From NCBI GenBank assembly GCA_041441465.1, contig JASDSY010000001.1, forward strand, positions 124,001 to 188,000: a stretch of 64,000 nucleotides of DNA, in the 5' to 3' direction. The stretch's first letter is position 1. Each line of letters opens with the position of its first letter. The translations under genes were made by a program, and so were the position numbers. The stretch comes from JASDSY01 sp041441465. GTDB taxonomy: Bacteria > Muiribacteriota > UBA9980. The notes beneath the pieces are model-generated. The model made no database searches, had not been told where the DNA came from, and saw only the letters and a list, made by a program, of their open reading frames with translations. Below are positions 51,501 through 60,360 of this stretch, in pieces.

Positions 51501-51632
51501 TTTATGCAAAGCGCGGCAAGCCGCTTGCTTTGCATAAATCCAGTAATCGCGGAAACATTTGCTCACGCATAAGTTTCCGCGAAACGAAGCGGCTAAATAC
51601 CTTGAAGCCCTTATCAGCATGCTCCGCATGCC
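51501..51632 (+). repeat. three-hairpin structured element, copy B
   Basis: Hairpin 1 (51501-51538): TTTATGCAAAGC/GCTTTGCATAAA with inner GCGGC/GCCGC. Hairpin 2 (51549-51580): GCGGAAAC/GTTTCCGC. Hairpin 3 (51617-51631): GCATGC-TCC-GCATGC. Linkers AATC before and GAAACGAAG after hairpin 2, and ACCTTGAAGC before hairpin 3, match copies A and C. Begins 46 nt after the small RNA terminator; no GC-rich palindrome precedes it. Confidence 0.8.
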
Positions 51633-51708
51633 GCAAGATAAAATAATTACCTTTTAACAATCAATTCATCATTACCTATACATTATATTATTACAATATT
51701 GATCGAAA

Positions 51709-51837
51709 AAGCGATATATCCGGCAGAAACAAAGCTTCAAAGGTCTTCGTTTCGCCATGGTTTAAAACTTTGTTAAACCATGGCGATTGCCGAATGTCAG
51801 CAAAGTAAATGAACGCAGTTCATGCTTTGCTGACATT
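51709..51837 (-). repeat. structured element, copy C (inverted, hairpin 3 reduced)
   Basis: Read on the minus strand, hairpin 1 (51793-51837) has a perfect 13-bp stem, AATGTCAGCAAAG with CTTTGCTGACATT, with inner ATGAAC/GTTCAT. Hairpin 2 (51753-51785) has a perfect 13-bp stem, CGCCATGGTTTAA with TTAAACCATGGCG. The linkers GGCAAT and GAAACGAAGACCTTTGAAGC match copies A and B. Where hairpin 3 would be, only CTGCCGGATATA remains, its closing sequence in the other copies. Confidence 0.78.
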
Positions 51838-51932
51838 AAAACAAGAAAAATAAGAAACGCATAACGTAAAGATACAATTTATAAAGTCTGCATTAAAGGT
51901 TAAAGAATGTACCAGGATTGGTGGGGGTTTCA

Positions 51933-51968
51933 AGGGGGCGGGAAGGAATAATTCCTTCGCCGCCCCCT
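51933..51968 (-). repeat. GC-rich palindrome, member 2 (head of inverted composite repeat)
   Basis: AGGGGGCGG/CCGCCCCCT and AAGGAAT/ATTCCTT stems are identical to those at 16833-16870. On the minus strand it precedes copy C by 95 nt, the same order and spacing as at the first locus (86 nt), so palindrome and hairpins form one composite element of about 260 bp. Confidence 0.8.
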
Positions 51969-52011
51969 GAAGTAAACATTAGTTTATGAATGTCAATTAT
52001 TGAGAGGCATT

Positions 52012-52067
52012 TTGTGAACGTCTGCCAGCCGCCCTCATTGATCACAGAAAAACTTTTTAGTTCACAA
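52012..52067. repeat. 8-bp inverted repeat with 40-nt spacer
   Basis: TTGTGAAC (52012-52019) and GTTCACAA (52060-52067) are perfect inverted arms enclosing 40 nt. It lies between the composite repeat and the dnaK terminator. It might be an ancient insertion boundary or a chance pairing. Confidence 0.4.
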
Positions 52068-52074
52068 GCCGTAA

Positions 52075-52112
52075 TAAAAAAACTAAGCCGGACTATAAAC
52101 GACCGGCTTAGT
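52075..52112 (-). terminator. dnaK terminator
   Basis: AACTAAGCCGG pairs with CCGGCTTAGTT around an 11-nt loop. Plus-strand A-run at 52075-52082 gives the U-tract for the minus-strand dnaK transcript. Confidence 0.9.
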
Positions 52113-52154
52113 TAATTTTAGATTAAATTAAAATTATTTCAGAATTTAGATTTA

Positions 52155-54023
52155 TTATTTTTTATCATCCATTGATTCGAATTCGGCGTCAACGACATTG
52201 TCGTCTTTTTTGCCTGAACCAGCATCGTGGTGGTGTTCGTGAGGCTGTGCTCCCGCTTCAGGACCTGCCTGAGCACCCTGCTGAGCGGCTGTGGCTTTGT
52301 ACATTTCTTCAGCGAGTTTATGGGAAGCAGTCATTAAAGCTTCTGTCGATTTTTTGATTTTTTCAACATCGTCTGAGGTCATTTCTTTTTTGAGCTCTTC
52401 GACAGCTTTGTTGATATTTGATTTTGTAGCTTCGTCAACTTTATCGCCGTAATCTTTCAATGATTTTTCCGTTTGGTAGATCAATGAATCTGCCTGGTTA
52501 CGAGCTTCGATAAGCTCTTTCAATTTTTTATCTTCGTCAGCATGTTTCTCAGCGTCATCGCGCATTTTTTTGATTTCTTCCTCTGTCAAACCTGATGAAG
52601 CCTGGATTCTGATGCTCTGTTCCTTGTTAGTTGCCTTATCTTTTGCCGAAACGTGAACAATACCATTAGCGTCTATATCGAATGTAACTTCGATCTGAGG
52701 AATGCCTCTCGGCGCAGGCGGAATGCCTACAAGATCAAAGCGGCCGAGCGATTTGTTATATTGCGCCATTTCTCTTTCGCCCTGTAATACATTGATTGAA
52801 ACAGCGGTCTGGTTATCGGCAGCTGTCGAGAATATCTGGCTCTTTTTGGTAGGAATTGTAGTATTTCTTTCGATTAATTTTGTAAATACTCCGCCAAGAG
52901 TTTCGATACCGAGTGAAAGCGGTGTAACATCGAGGAGCAATACGTCTTTAACTTCGCCTTTCAATACGCCGCCCTGTATCGCAGCGCCTATAGCAACGCA
53001 TTCGTCAGGGTTTATATTTTTGTTAGGTTCTTTTCCGAAGAATTTTTTAACTATATCGACAACCTGCGGCATTCTTGTCGAACCGCCGACAAGAAGTATC
53101 TGGTCGATATCCGTGATTTTCAATTTAGCATCGTTCAAAGCTTTTTCCATAGGTTTCATTGTTCTGTCAAGAAGGTCTTTTGTCAAAGCCTCGAATTTCG
53201 AACGGCTCAATGTAACATCGAGGTGTTTAGGGCCTGAAGCGTCAGCTGTAATATAAGGGATATTGATATTAACCTGCATAACGCCTGAAAGTTCTATTTT
53301 AGCTTTTTCAGCTTCGTCTTTAAGTCTCTGCATAGCCTTCGGATCTTTTGTAAGATCGATGCCGTTTTCTCTTTTGAATTCGTCAACAAGCCAGTTGATA
53401 ATTTTTTCGTCCCAGTCGTCGCCGCCGAGGAATGTGTCGCCGCTTGTCGATTTAACTTCGAAAACGCCGTCGCCGAGTTCGAGAATAGAAACGTCGAATG
53501 TACCGCCGCCAAGGTCATATACTAATATTGTCTGGTTGGTTTTTTGTTTGTCCAGACCATAAGCGAGAGCTGAAGCTGTAGGTTCGTTTATTATTCTCAA
53601 AACTTCAAGACCGGCAATTCTTCCTGCGTCTTTTGTAGCCTGTCTCTGTGAATCATCAAAGTAAGCCGGAACTGTGATAACAGCCTGTGTAATTTTTTCA
53701 CCGAGATATGCCTCTGCGTCAGCTTTAAGTTTCTGAAGAATCATAGCTGAAATTTCCGGCGGAGTTAAATCTTTGCCGTCAATACCTACTTTGTGATTCT
53801 GGCCCATTTTTCTTTTAATCGAACGAATTGTGCGATCAGGATTAATTACCGCCTGTCTTTTTGCCGAAACACCTACAAGACGCTGTTTATCTTTAGTGAA
53901 CGCAACTATAGAAGGGGTTGTTCTTCCGCCTTCAGCGTTAGTGATTACGAGCGGTTCGCCGCCTTCGATAACACACATGCACGAATTAGTCGTACCAAGA
54001 TCAATTCCTAAAACTTTTCCCAT
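52155..54023 (-). CDS. dnaK: chaperone protein DnaK (Hsp70)
   Basis: An ATP-dependent chaperone that binds exposed hydrophobic peptides. The 622-residue protein has the N-terminal ATPase (GIDLGTTNSCMCVIEG, VYDLGGGTFDVSIL, LLVGGSTRMPQV), the interdomain linker VLLLDVTPLSLGIETLGG, the substrate-binding domain, and a His/Gly/Asp-rich tail ending in an EFESMDDKK acidic motif. TGGAGG precedes the ATG. The usual partners grpE, dnaJ and hrcA are not adjacent, and I see no CIRCE repeat upstream. Confidence 0.98.
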   Translation of the reverse strand: MGKVLGIDLGTTNSCMCVIEGGEPLVITNAEGGRTTPSIVAFTKDKQRLVGVSAKRQAVINPDRTIRSIKRKMGQNHKVGIDGKDLTPPEISAMILQKLKADAEAYLGEKITQAVITVPAYFDDSQRQATKDAGRIAGLEVLRIINEPTASALAYGLDKQKTNQTILVYDLGGGTFDVSILELGDGVFEVKSTSGDTFLGGDDWDEKIINWLVDEFKRENGIDLTKDPKAMQRLKDEAEKAKIELSGVMQVNINIPYITADASGPKHLDVTLSRSKFEALTKDLLDRTMKPMEKALNDAKLKITDIDQILLVGGSTRMPQVVDIVKKFFGKEPNKNINPDECVAIGAAIQGGVLKGEVKDVLLLDVTPLSLGIETLGGVFTKLIERNTTIPTKKSQIFSTAADNQTAVSINVLQGEREMAQYNKSLGRFDLVGIPPAPRGIPQIEVTFDIDANGIVHVSAKDKATNKEQSIRIQASSGLTEEEIKKMRDDAEKHADEDKKLKELIEARNQADSLIYQTEKSLKDYGDKVDEATKSNINKAVEELKKEMTSDDVEKIKKSTEALMTASHKLAEEMYKATAAQQGAQAGPEAGAQPHEHHHDAGSGKKDDNVVDAEFESMDDKK

Positions 54024-54158
54024 GATAAGCCTCCATTTTTTTCTTTTAAATTTATATTTAATTTGGTTAAAAAGCTTTTAATAATTTTCAGTTATTATTA
54101 ATTCAACATTATTAAGCAATTCCAAAATTTCAATTATTGTTAAAGCAATTGTTGTGCC

Positions 54159-54189
54159 AAAAAGAAAAACGCTCATACAAGAGCGTTTT
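54159..54189 (-). terminator. mtaB terminator
   Basis: AAAACGCTC pairs with GAGCGTTTT around ATACAA, with U-rich sequence following on the minus strand. It lies 120 nt past the mtaB stop and upstream of dnaK; 54024-54158 presumably holds the dnaK promoter, but I see no convincing match. Confidence 0.82.
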
Positions 54190-54309
54190 CAAATTATATT
54201 CTTATATTATATTTTTATTGTTGCGTTTTTACCCTTAAAAATAATTTTATGATGTGGTATTTTTACTCTATTTTTAAGAGCCGCTATTTTTGGTGATTAA
54301 TGCAACACT

Positions 54310-55671
54310 TTATTTTTCGATAATACCTCTCATACCGTCATTAATATTGGAAATTTCAGTTAATTTAACCTTTGTTATTTTACCGATTAACTCTTCGCCG
54401 CCTTTAAAAACCGTTTCAACATATCTTTCACTATGACCTACCAAAAAAACCTCGCCGCCTGAGTTAATAGTTTTTTCAGCTATTACATATGAAACCCGGC
54501 CTACTAATTTTTGGTAATATTCAAGATTTTTCTTTTTTTTCAAATCGTGAAGAGTTTCGGAGCGGCGTTTTTTAACGTCGGGGCTTATTTTTTCATTCAT
54601 GGCGCTGGCTTTAGTACCGGGGCGGTCAGAATACTGAAATATATGAAAATCATAAAAAGGCAATTTTTCGAGAATATTTCGAGTATTTTCAAAATCCTCT
54701 TCTGTTTCTCCGGGGAAACCGACGATCACATCGGAAGTGATAGCAGGATTATCTAGACTTTTAGCTATCATGTTTATTTTATCAGTAAATTCAGCACTCG
54801 TATAATGCCTGTTCATAAGCTTAAGTATCCTGTCGGAGCCGCTTTGAAGCGCGACATGAAAATGCGGAACGAAAACATCAGAAAATTTTATAAGATTAAC
54901 AATTTTCTCGGTTATTTCGGACGGATCGATCGAGCTTACGCGAAATCTGGCACGGCCGTTATAACCGTATATATCAATCATTTTAAGAAGGTCCTCGAAT
55001 GTCAACGGCTGCCCGTAAATATCAGCACTTTTATACTTGCCGATATGTATTCCAGAGAGAACGATTTCGTAATAACCGATTTTTAACGCCGAATTTATTT
55101 CATTTAAAACGTCATCCGGACTCTTGCTCCATTCAACGTTTCGAATATACGGCACAATGCAATATGTGCAGAAATTCTTGCAGCCGTCCTGAATTTTAAT
55201 CTGAGTCCGCGCTCTGGAACATGTCTTGTGCTCTTTATTACCGTCATATTTTACAGGATTAGTGGCGATATATTCCGATATTTTTCTGCATAATTCGGCT
55301 TTTTCATAGCTTGACCCGCTATCCGCGCCGGAATTTTTTATATAATCCAAAAATATTTTAAATAAATCTTTTTTTTCGTTCTGGCGTATTAAAAGATCAA
55401 CCGAATCGATTTTTTCTCCATTCAGGCGCGTAGCGTAACAGCCAGATAGAATTATAACGGCCGCCGAATTTTCACGGGCCGCACGGTGCAAATGCTGCCG
55501 CGCCTTACTTTCCGCTTCGGCGGTCACAGAACAACTGTTCACAATATAAACATCGGCCGGTTCCTTAAATTCGACACGCTCAAAACCGGCGTTCATAAAA
55601 TCCGAGGCAATTAAATTTTCTTCATATTGGTTTATTTTGCAGCCTAAAGTCATTATGGCAAATTTATACAT
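54310..55671 (-). CDS. mtaB: threonylcarbamoyladenosine tRNA methylthiotransferase MtaB
   Basis: A radical-SAM enzyme converting t6A37 to ms2t6A37 in tRNA. About 453 residues, with LGCKINQYEENLI (the MtaB/YqeV signature), NSCSVTAEAESKARQ, SGCYA, the radical-SAM CxxxCxxC in IQDGCKNFCTYCIVPYIRN, SDVIVGFPGETEEDF and a C-terminal TRAM-like region. The ATG at 55671 shares one base with the rsmE stop (TAATG) and has GGAG upstream; a longer frame to 55686 is less likely. The rsmE-mtaB order is common near dnaK. Confidence 0.93.
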   Translation of the reverse strand: MYKFAIMTLGCKINQYEENLIASDFMNAGFERVEFKEPADVYIVNSCSVTAEAESKARQHLHRAARENSAAVIILSGCYATRLNGEKIDSVDLLIRQNEKKDLFKIFLDYIKNSGADSGSSYEKAELCRKISEYIATNPVKYDGNKEHKTCSRARTQIKIQDGCKNFCTYCIVPYIRNVEWSKSPDDVLNEINSALKIGYYEIVLSGIHIGKYKSADIYGQPLTFEDLLKMIDIYGYNGRARFRVSSIDPSEITEKIVNLIKFSDVFVPHFHVALQSGSDRILKLMNRHYTSAEFTDKINMIAKSLDNPAITSDVIVGFPGETEEDFENTRNILEKLPFYDFHIFQYSDRPGTKASAMNEKISPDVKKRRSETLHDLKKKKNLEYYQKLVGRVSYVIAEKTINSGGEVFLVGHSERYVETVFKGGEELIGKITKVKLTEISNINDGMRGIIEK

Positions 55672-56612
55672 TAAAAATCTCCGCATTCGTATTTTATTAT
55701 AGCAAATGCCGTAATTGGCGCCACTTCAGCACGCAGCACGACATTTTTAAGAGTAAAAGGAACTATTATAGGTTTATTTTCAGCTCTAACCGCCGGCATT
55801 ATAAAGCCGCCGGAGTTACTAACGGCACTATTCCGGTCATTGCCGTATTTTATCATCATTTCATTAAAATATTTCATTTCGCTTTCCGAAAAGCCGCCCT
55901 CAGGGCCGGAAATTATTACAACCGGCTTTTTAGGCATATTTTTTAAGATTTCGAATATATCACAATTTGATTCGAATGTATTACCGACACTTGAAATATC
56001 TCCGCGGCCCCTAAATTTAAACACAGCGGACGGCTCAATAAGCAAAAATATAACGGCATCATTATTTACCGCTTCGTTTATAATATTATTCAATGATTTA
56101 AATCTTATTCCGGGCGGCGTTAACTTCCGCGACTGCGCGGCCGAGCTTTCGGATATTCTCATATATCTTTCCAGACGCGCAGTTTCAATCCTGCCGATCG
56201 AATGTTCACCTTCGAAGAAAGATATTTCATTAATCCCGAGCTCGATCAATTTTTCAATCAATTCATCCTCTTTACGGCCTTTTAATGCCGCAACGACGTA
56301 TGTATAATTCCGTTCGGCGTCAAATTCAACATTTATCGGCTCGAGCTTCAGCACAGCCTTCTTTTTTTTGCAGCTTATGAGGCAGGAATAATAGTAATTT
56401 TTATTATTGTAATCGGAAAGCACAAAAAGTTCGCCTGGTTTATACTTTAAGACATTAACAATATAATTCGAATAGTATTCATTAAGTTCAGCCTGATATT
56501 CGCACTGCTCCGTGTTATTATCAGAATTACAACCGATAATATCGATTTCACTGACATGAAAAAATTTTAATTTATCCATAGCCAGCAAATCTGAATATTT
56601 AATTATTTTCAT
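55671..56612 (-). CDS. rsmE: 16S rRNA m3U1498 methyltransferase RsmE
   Basis: A SPOUT-fold methyltransferase acting on U1498 of 16S rRNA. The 313-residue protein has an N-terminal PUA-like domain, then KGRKEDELIEKLIELGINEISFF, ERYMRISESSAAQSRKLTPP, the SAM knot ISGPEGGFSESEM and LKNVVLRAEVAPITAFAII. Between the last two motifs about 25 Asn/Ser/Ala-rich residues are inserted, and a similar extra stretch sits near residues 25-50; the protein is about 60 residues longer than usual. Coupled to mtaB. Confidence 0.9.
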   Translation of the reverse strand: MKIIKYSDLLAMDKLKFFHVSEIDIIGCNSDNNTEQCEYQAELNEYYSNYIVNVLKYKPGELFVLSDYNNKNYYYSCLISCKKKKAVLKLEPINVEFDAERNYTYVVAALKGRKEDELIEKLIELGINEISFFEGEHSIGRIETARLERYMRISESSAAQSRKLTPPGIRFKSLNNIINEAVNNDAVIFLLIEPSAVFKFRGRGDISSVGNTFESNCDIFEILKNMPKKPVVIISGPEGGFSESEMKYFNEMMIKYGNDRNSAVSNSGGFIMPAVRAENKPIIVPFTLKNVVLRAEVAPITAFAIIKYECGDF

Positions 56613-56616
56613 AACA

Positions 56617-58047
56617 TTAAATTTCCTGATGAGCGAATGAAATTTTTAAATATTTAACAACTACCTTACCTACGCCGTATGCCGGGATTGCAAGAAACAT
56701 GCCTATAATTCCCGACAGCTTCCAGCCTACTAAAAGTAAAAACATCAAAGTCAGAGGGTGCATATCAAAAGACTTGCCGGCAATGAAAGGCTGCATTATA
56801 AAGCCGTCAATTATATGGACAAGAACAACGAGCAATATGATCCAGATAATTTTAAATATCGTAGTATAAGCGATACCCCACTTTAAAATAGCCAGGAATA
56901 TCGATGGGAATACAGCCACTACCGGCCCCAGATAGGGAATAAGGTTGAAAACCCCAGCGATCGGGCCTATAATAAAGGCAAAATCGATTCCTATCAGAAA
57001 CAGGCATAACGAAAAACCGCCGCCGACAATAAAACAAACTATCAGCTGGCCTCTTAAAAAAGTGCCAAGCACGCTGTCGATTTCTCTCATCATCTCAATA
57101 GTTTGTTTGCGATAATTTAGCGGAATAAGGGTTCCAAGTCCATTGCATATTTTTTGGAAATCACATAGAAAATAAAAGCAAAGCAAAGGCACGATCGCAT
57201 AATGAACCAAAGCCATAAACAGGTCGCTCACTCCGTATAAAATCGAGGTGGCAAACCCAAGTAAATAATCCTTAATTACCTCGGCGAAGCCAAATATCAT
57301 ACCTTCAATTTTAGGATTATTCTTTATAATCTGGTTAAATTTACTGAATAATGTAATTTCATTTGTTTCTTTTACAGTTATTTCTCCAGTATTCAACGCA
57401 GTTTTTGTTAACAAAGAATTTTCGTATTCATTGAAATGGTTTAACCCGGCGGTTTTACCTTTTAAAGACGGCTCGCCCGAATTAGCCGGTTCATTTTCAT
57501 GCTGAACCGATACTTCCGAACTTTCTTTCACTTCGGAATTTTTCCAGCTGTTGACATGATTATTCAAAGCGCTTTCAAACACTTCATAAAATTTAACTGT
57601 TTCTGAATTTTTTAATATATTCAAAGTATCTTTATATATTTTTTGAAAAGACCGGCTGTAAACCTGCATCTTATTTCCGATATCCGATATTTCTGTAATG
57701 ACGTTTGTAATAAGCGGCACGAATAATATCAATGAAATCGAAAATATTAATACATAAACGACCGCAATAGAAACAAACTTGTTTTTAAAATACTTTTCGA
57801 ACCATAAGACTATAGGATTTAAAATATAAGCGATAAAAAATGAAATAATAAACGGCACCAAAATTGCCCATAAGTAATATGAAAAATACATTAAAAATAT
57901 CATTACAGCCGGTATAATTAAATAATTAAAATAAAATTTCCATTTAGCTGAAAGAGTTATTGTAATTTTAGAATTAACTTCTTTTACCAAAGCTGCACAC
58001 GTGCTGTCATTTTTTTTTTCTTTTTTTATATCAGACATTTTTTCCAC
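56617..58047 (-). CDS. AI-2E (PerM/YtvI) family membrane protein
   Basis: A 476-residue polytopic protein with two N-terminal helices (about 45-90) and the conserved C-terminal block: LRGQLIVCFIVGGGFSLCLFL, GVFNLIPYLGPVVAVFP, HIIDGFIMQPFIAGKSFDMHPLTLMFLLLVGW and IPAYGVGKVVVKYL. Members are secondary transporters or channels, some linked to AI-2 or Na+/H+ exchange; the role here is unknown. A 60-residue hydrophilic segment (about 165-230) extends the usual length. Four nt before rsmE, so the same operon. Confidence 0.9.
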   Translation of the reverse strand: MEKMSDIKKEKKNDSTCAALVKEVNSKITITLSAKWKFYFNYLIIPAVMIFLMYFSYYLWAILVPFIISFFIAYILNPIVLWFEKYFKNKFVSIAVVYVLIFSISLILFVPLITNVITEISDIGNKMQVYSRSFQKIYKDTLNILKNSETVKFYEVFESALNNHVNSWKNSEVKESSEVSVQHENEPANSGEPSLKGKTAGLNHFNEYENSLLTKTALNTGEITVKETNEITLFSKFNQIIKNNPKIEGMIFGFAEVIKDYLLGFATSILYGVSDLFMALVHYAIVPLLCFYFLCDFQKICNGLGTLIPLNYRKQTIEMMREIDSVLGTFLRGQLIVCFIVGGGFSLCLFLIGIDFAFIIGPIAGVFNLIPYLGPVVAVFPSIFLAILKWGIAYTTIFKIIWIILLVVLVHIIDGFIMQPFIAGKSFDMHPLTLMFLLLVGWKLSGIIGMFLAIPAYGVGKVVVKYLKISFAHQEI

Positions 58048-58049
58048 AC

Positions 58050-58973
58050 TCAGTTAACTTTTTTATTGCCTTCGCGAATTCCTAATAGTATAAGATTTAC
58101 CGCTCTTTTTTCGACTTTAGTAATTTCAGAAATTGCAGCGGCGTCAAGCCCGTCCGAAGCCAGCTTATAAACTTCGGCGTATCTATTATTAACCGCCTCA
58201 AGAGTTCCGGGCGGAACCATATATGAATTGGTATGTTCAATTTTAGGCTTCTCGGTAAAATTGGTTTTTACTATATTGGACTCGGCCTGACTTATAACTT
58301 TATTTAAAGAAGCGGCGCCGTTAGTTCCTGCCGGCTGAGATTTAGCGTTCTGGTTTGAATTATTTACCGGCATTTTTATAATACTCGCTTTCGCTGCCGG
58401 CTGCTGCGAGATCGTATCGATATTTTTAGGCGACGGCACCGGTTCTGCGCTAACCTTGGCTGCGTTAAACATCATGGTCATTTCCTCATGAAGCCTTGCG
58501 TATTCTTCCTTGATCTTTTGCATTACACGACCTTCGACAGCCATTATTTCAGGTTTTATATTAAGCCGCATTTTTGTAAAGATATCGATTTCATTCGCAG
58601 CCCCCTGCGAAATCGTCCTTTTGCCAATGTTATTGGCATCCCCTATAATGGCTTCAGCCGTTTTTTGCAAATCAATCAGCCTGATGATTTTCTCGTCAGA
58701 AACCATTATCAATTCCTTTAATTTAGAGATTTTATCCTCTAATTCCGCGATTCTTATCATTGCAACTTTTTCAAAACGCTCGTTAAGCTCGGAGCATTTC
58801 TGAGAAAGCCCCTGCATATCTTTTGCCGGAGAATTTGAATACATGAAACAGTTTACAATTTTCTTCATCCTCAGATAAAAGAAAATTATGCAAATATTCA
58901 ATATAAGCAATAAAACTGTAGTAAGCATACATATTGCTGGCGCATCAAATTTCAGGGCAATCACCTCTTTCAT
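58050..58973 (-). CDS. membrane-anchored coiled-coil protein with C-terminal HTH-like motif
   Basis: A 307-residue protein of no named family that I am sure of. Membrane helix about 12-34, a coiled coil about 50-170 (ERFEKVAMIRIAELEDKISKL), a Pro/Ala/Ser/Gln-rich linker, and a C-terminal segment RYAEVYKLASDGLDAAAISE, ITKVEKRAVNLIL that looks like a helix-turn-helix or DUF6115-like domain. It ends 2 nt before the AI-2E family gene. Weakly resembles uncharacterised proteins found near recA or flagellar genes. Function unknown. Confidence 0.65.
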   Translation of the reverse strand: MKEVIALKFDAPAICMLTTVLLLILNICIIFFYLRMKKIVNCFMYSNSPAKDMQGLSQKCSELNERFEKVAMIRIAELEDKISKLKELIMVSDEKIIRLIDLQKTAEAIIGDANNIGKRTISQGAANEIDIFTKMRLNIKPEIMAVEGRVMQKIKEEYARLHEEMTMMFNAAKVSAEPVPSPKNIDTISQQPAAKASIIKMPVNNSNQNAKSQPAGTNGAASLNKVISQAESNIVKTNFTEKPKIEHTNSYMVPPGTLEAVNNRYAEVYKLASDGLDAAAISEITKVEKRAVNLILLGIREGNKKVN

Positions 58974-59026
58974 AAAAAATTAAAAATGAAACCAAGTATT
59001 CAAGGTTAAATTCACTATTTTAATTT

Positions 59027-60145
59027 TTATTTTTCAGAAGCTTCCTGTTTTTTTGCGCGTTCTTTTTTAGACGGAGCTGCGGTTTCCTCGTCTTTTTCCT
59101 TGCCGTTTCCGTTGCCGTTAGCGCGCGACGGTAAAAGCATGGCCAAAAGTGCGTCTTCTATTTCCTTGGCGATCATAGGATTTTCTTTTATAAATTTGCG
59201 GGCGTTATCCGACCCCTGGCCGATTTTGGTACCTTTATAAGCATACCATGACCCTGCTTTATCGATCATTTTATATTTCTCGCCGAGCATCAGCAATTCA
59301 AGTTCATGTGAAATACCTTCGCCGTATATGATGTCAAACTCAGCAACCTGAAATGGAGGCGCCATTTTATTTTTAGCGATTTTTACCTTTACGCTGTTGC
59401 CTATTACGCTGTCGCCTATTTTTATAGCTTCGGTACGCCTGATATCAAGACGCATAGAAGCGAAGAATTTCAATGCCCTTCCGCCGGTCGTCGTTTCGGA
59501 CGGCCCATATGAATTACCGATTTTATCGCGAAGCTGATTTATGAATATTACCGTAGTTTTCGATTTCGAAGCAAGGGCCGTTATTTTCCTGAGCGCCTGG
59601 CTCATCAAGCGCGCCTGCTGGCCGACATGCGAATCGCCTATGGCTCCGTCAAGTTCAGCGCGTGTCACAAGAGCCGCAACCGAGTCAAGAACGACGACAT
59701 CGATAGCGCCTGTTTTCACTAAAGTTTCGACTATGTCAAGCGCCTCTTCGCCGGCGTCAGGCTGTGATATATATAAATCATCCACTTTAACGCCAAGCGC
59801 CGCGACATATTTAGGGTCCATGGCATGTTCAACGTCAACAAAAGCCGCAACACCGCCAACTTTTTGAGCGTTAGCTATTATATGAAAAGCGAGCGTTGTT
59901 TTACCTGACGATTCAGGACCGTATATTTCGATTATTCTGCCTCTGGGCACTCCGCCGATTCCTGTCGCTATATCAAGCGAAAGCGAACCGGTTGAAACGA
60001 CGTCAACCTGAACCGTGTTTATTAACGACTCGCCTAGTTTCATTATCGAGCCTTTACCGTAACTTTTCTGAATCGAAGCTAAGGCCGCTTCGAGCATTTT
60101 TTCGCGACCCGCCGCCGCGTTAGCATTTTTTACATCAACTGCCAT
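59027..60145 (-). CDS. recA: recombinase RecA
   Basis: It catalyses homologous strand exchange and SOS co-protease activity. The 372-residue protein has Walker A GPESSGKTT, FVDVEHAMDPKYVAALGV, the DSVAAL Walker B, MSQALRKITALASKSKTTVIFINQLRDKIG and the TTGGRALKFFASMRLDIRR C-loop. The tail is Lys/Glu-rich (SKKERAKKQEASEK). GAGGTG lies 7 nt before the ATG. Two 13-bp direct repeats upstream (60189 and 60245) may be regulatory. Confidence 0.98.
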   Translation of the reverse strand: MAVDVKNANAAAGREKMLEAALASIQKSYGKGSIMKLGESLINTVQVDVVSTGSLSLDIATGIGGVPRGRIIEIYGPESSGKTTLAFHIIANAQKVGGVAAFVDVEHAMDPKYVAALGVKVDDLYISQPDAGEEALDIVETLVKTGAIDVVVLDSVAALVTRAELDGAIGDSHVGQQARLMSQALRKITALASKSKTTVIFINQLRDKIGNSYGPSETTTGGRALKFFASMRLDIRRTEAIKIGDSVIGNSVKVKIAKNKMAPPFQVAEFDIIYGEGISHELELLMLGEKYKMIDKAGSWYAYKGTKIGQGSDNARKFIKENPMIAKEIEDALLAMLLPSRANGNGNGKEKDEETAAPSKKERAKKQEASEK

Positions 60146-60188
60146 TTTTCAGCACCTCATTAATTTTATTAAATTTTATATTATAAAT

Positions 60189-60257
60189 TCATGTTCATTT
60201 TATTATATACTGTTTCATTACAATTACTATGCTTGTTTTATGAGTCATGTTCATTTT
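60189..60257 (-). promoter_or_regulatory. two direct repeats in the recA upstream region
   Basis: AAAATGAACATGA occurs twice on the minus strand, at 60189-60201 and 60245-60257, 56 bp apart. One copy lies between two TATAAT-like boxes. They do not match the E. coli (CTGT-N8-ACAG) or Bacillus (GAAC-N4-GTTC) LexA boxes. The rest of 60146-60360 is AT-rich without recognisable features. Confidence 0.4.
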
Positions 60258-60360
60258 TTATGAAATATTATTCATTTTGAACTAAAAATTTTTATTTAAC
60301 AATTATACTATATTTTTTTCAAAATACCATTTTATTTGAACTAAATTTGTCAAAATTTTA

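Noticed and set aside
54024..54158. CIRCE heat-shock element upstream of dnaK
   Set aside because: No TTAGCACTC-N9-GAGTGCTAA or close variant on either strand; only AT-rich imperfect repeats.
60241..60290. LexA-type SOS box in front of recA
   Set aside because: TTCAT...ATGAA palindromes here do not fit CTGT-N8-ACAG, GAAC-N4-GTTC or GTTC-N7-GTTC.
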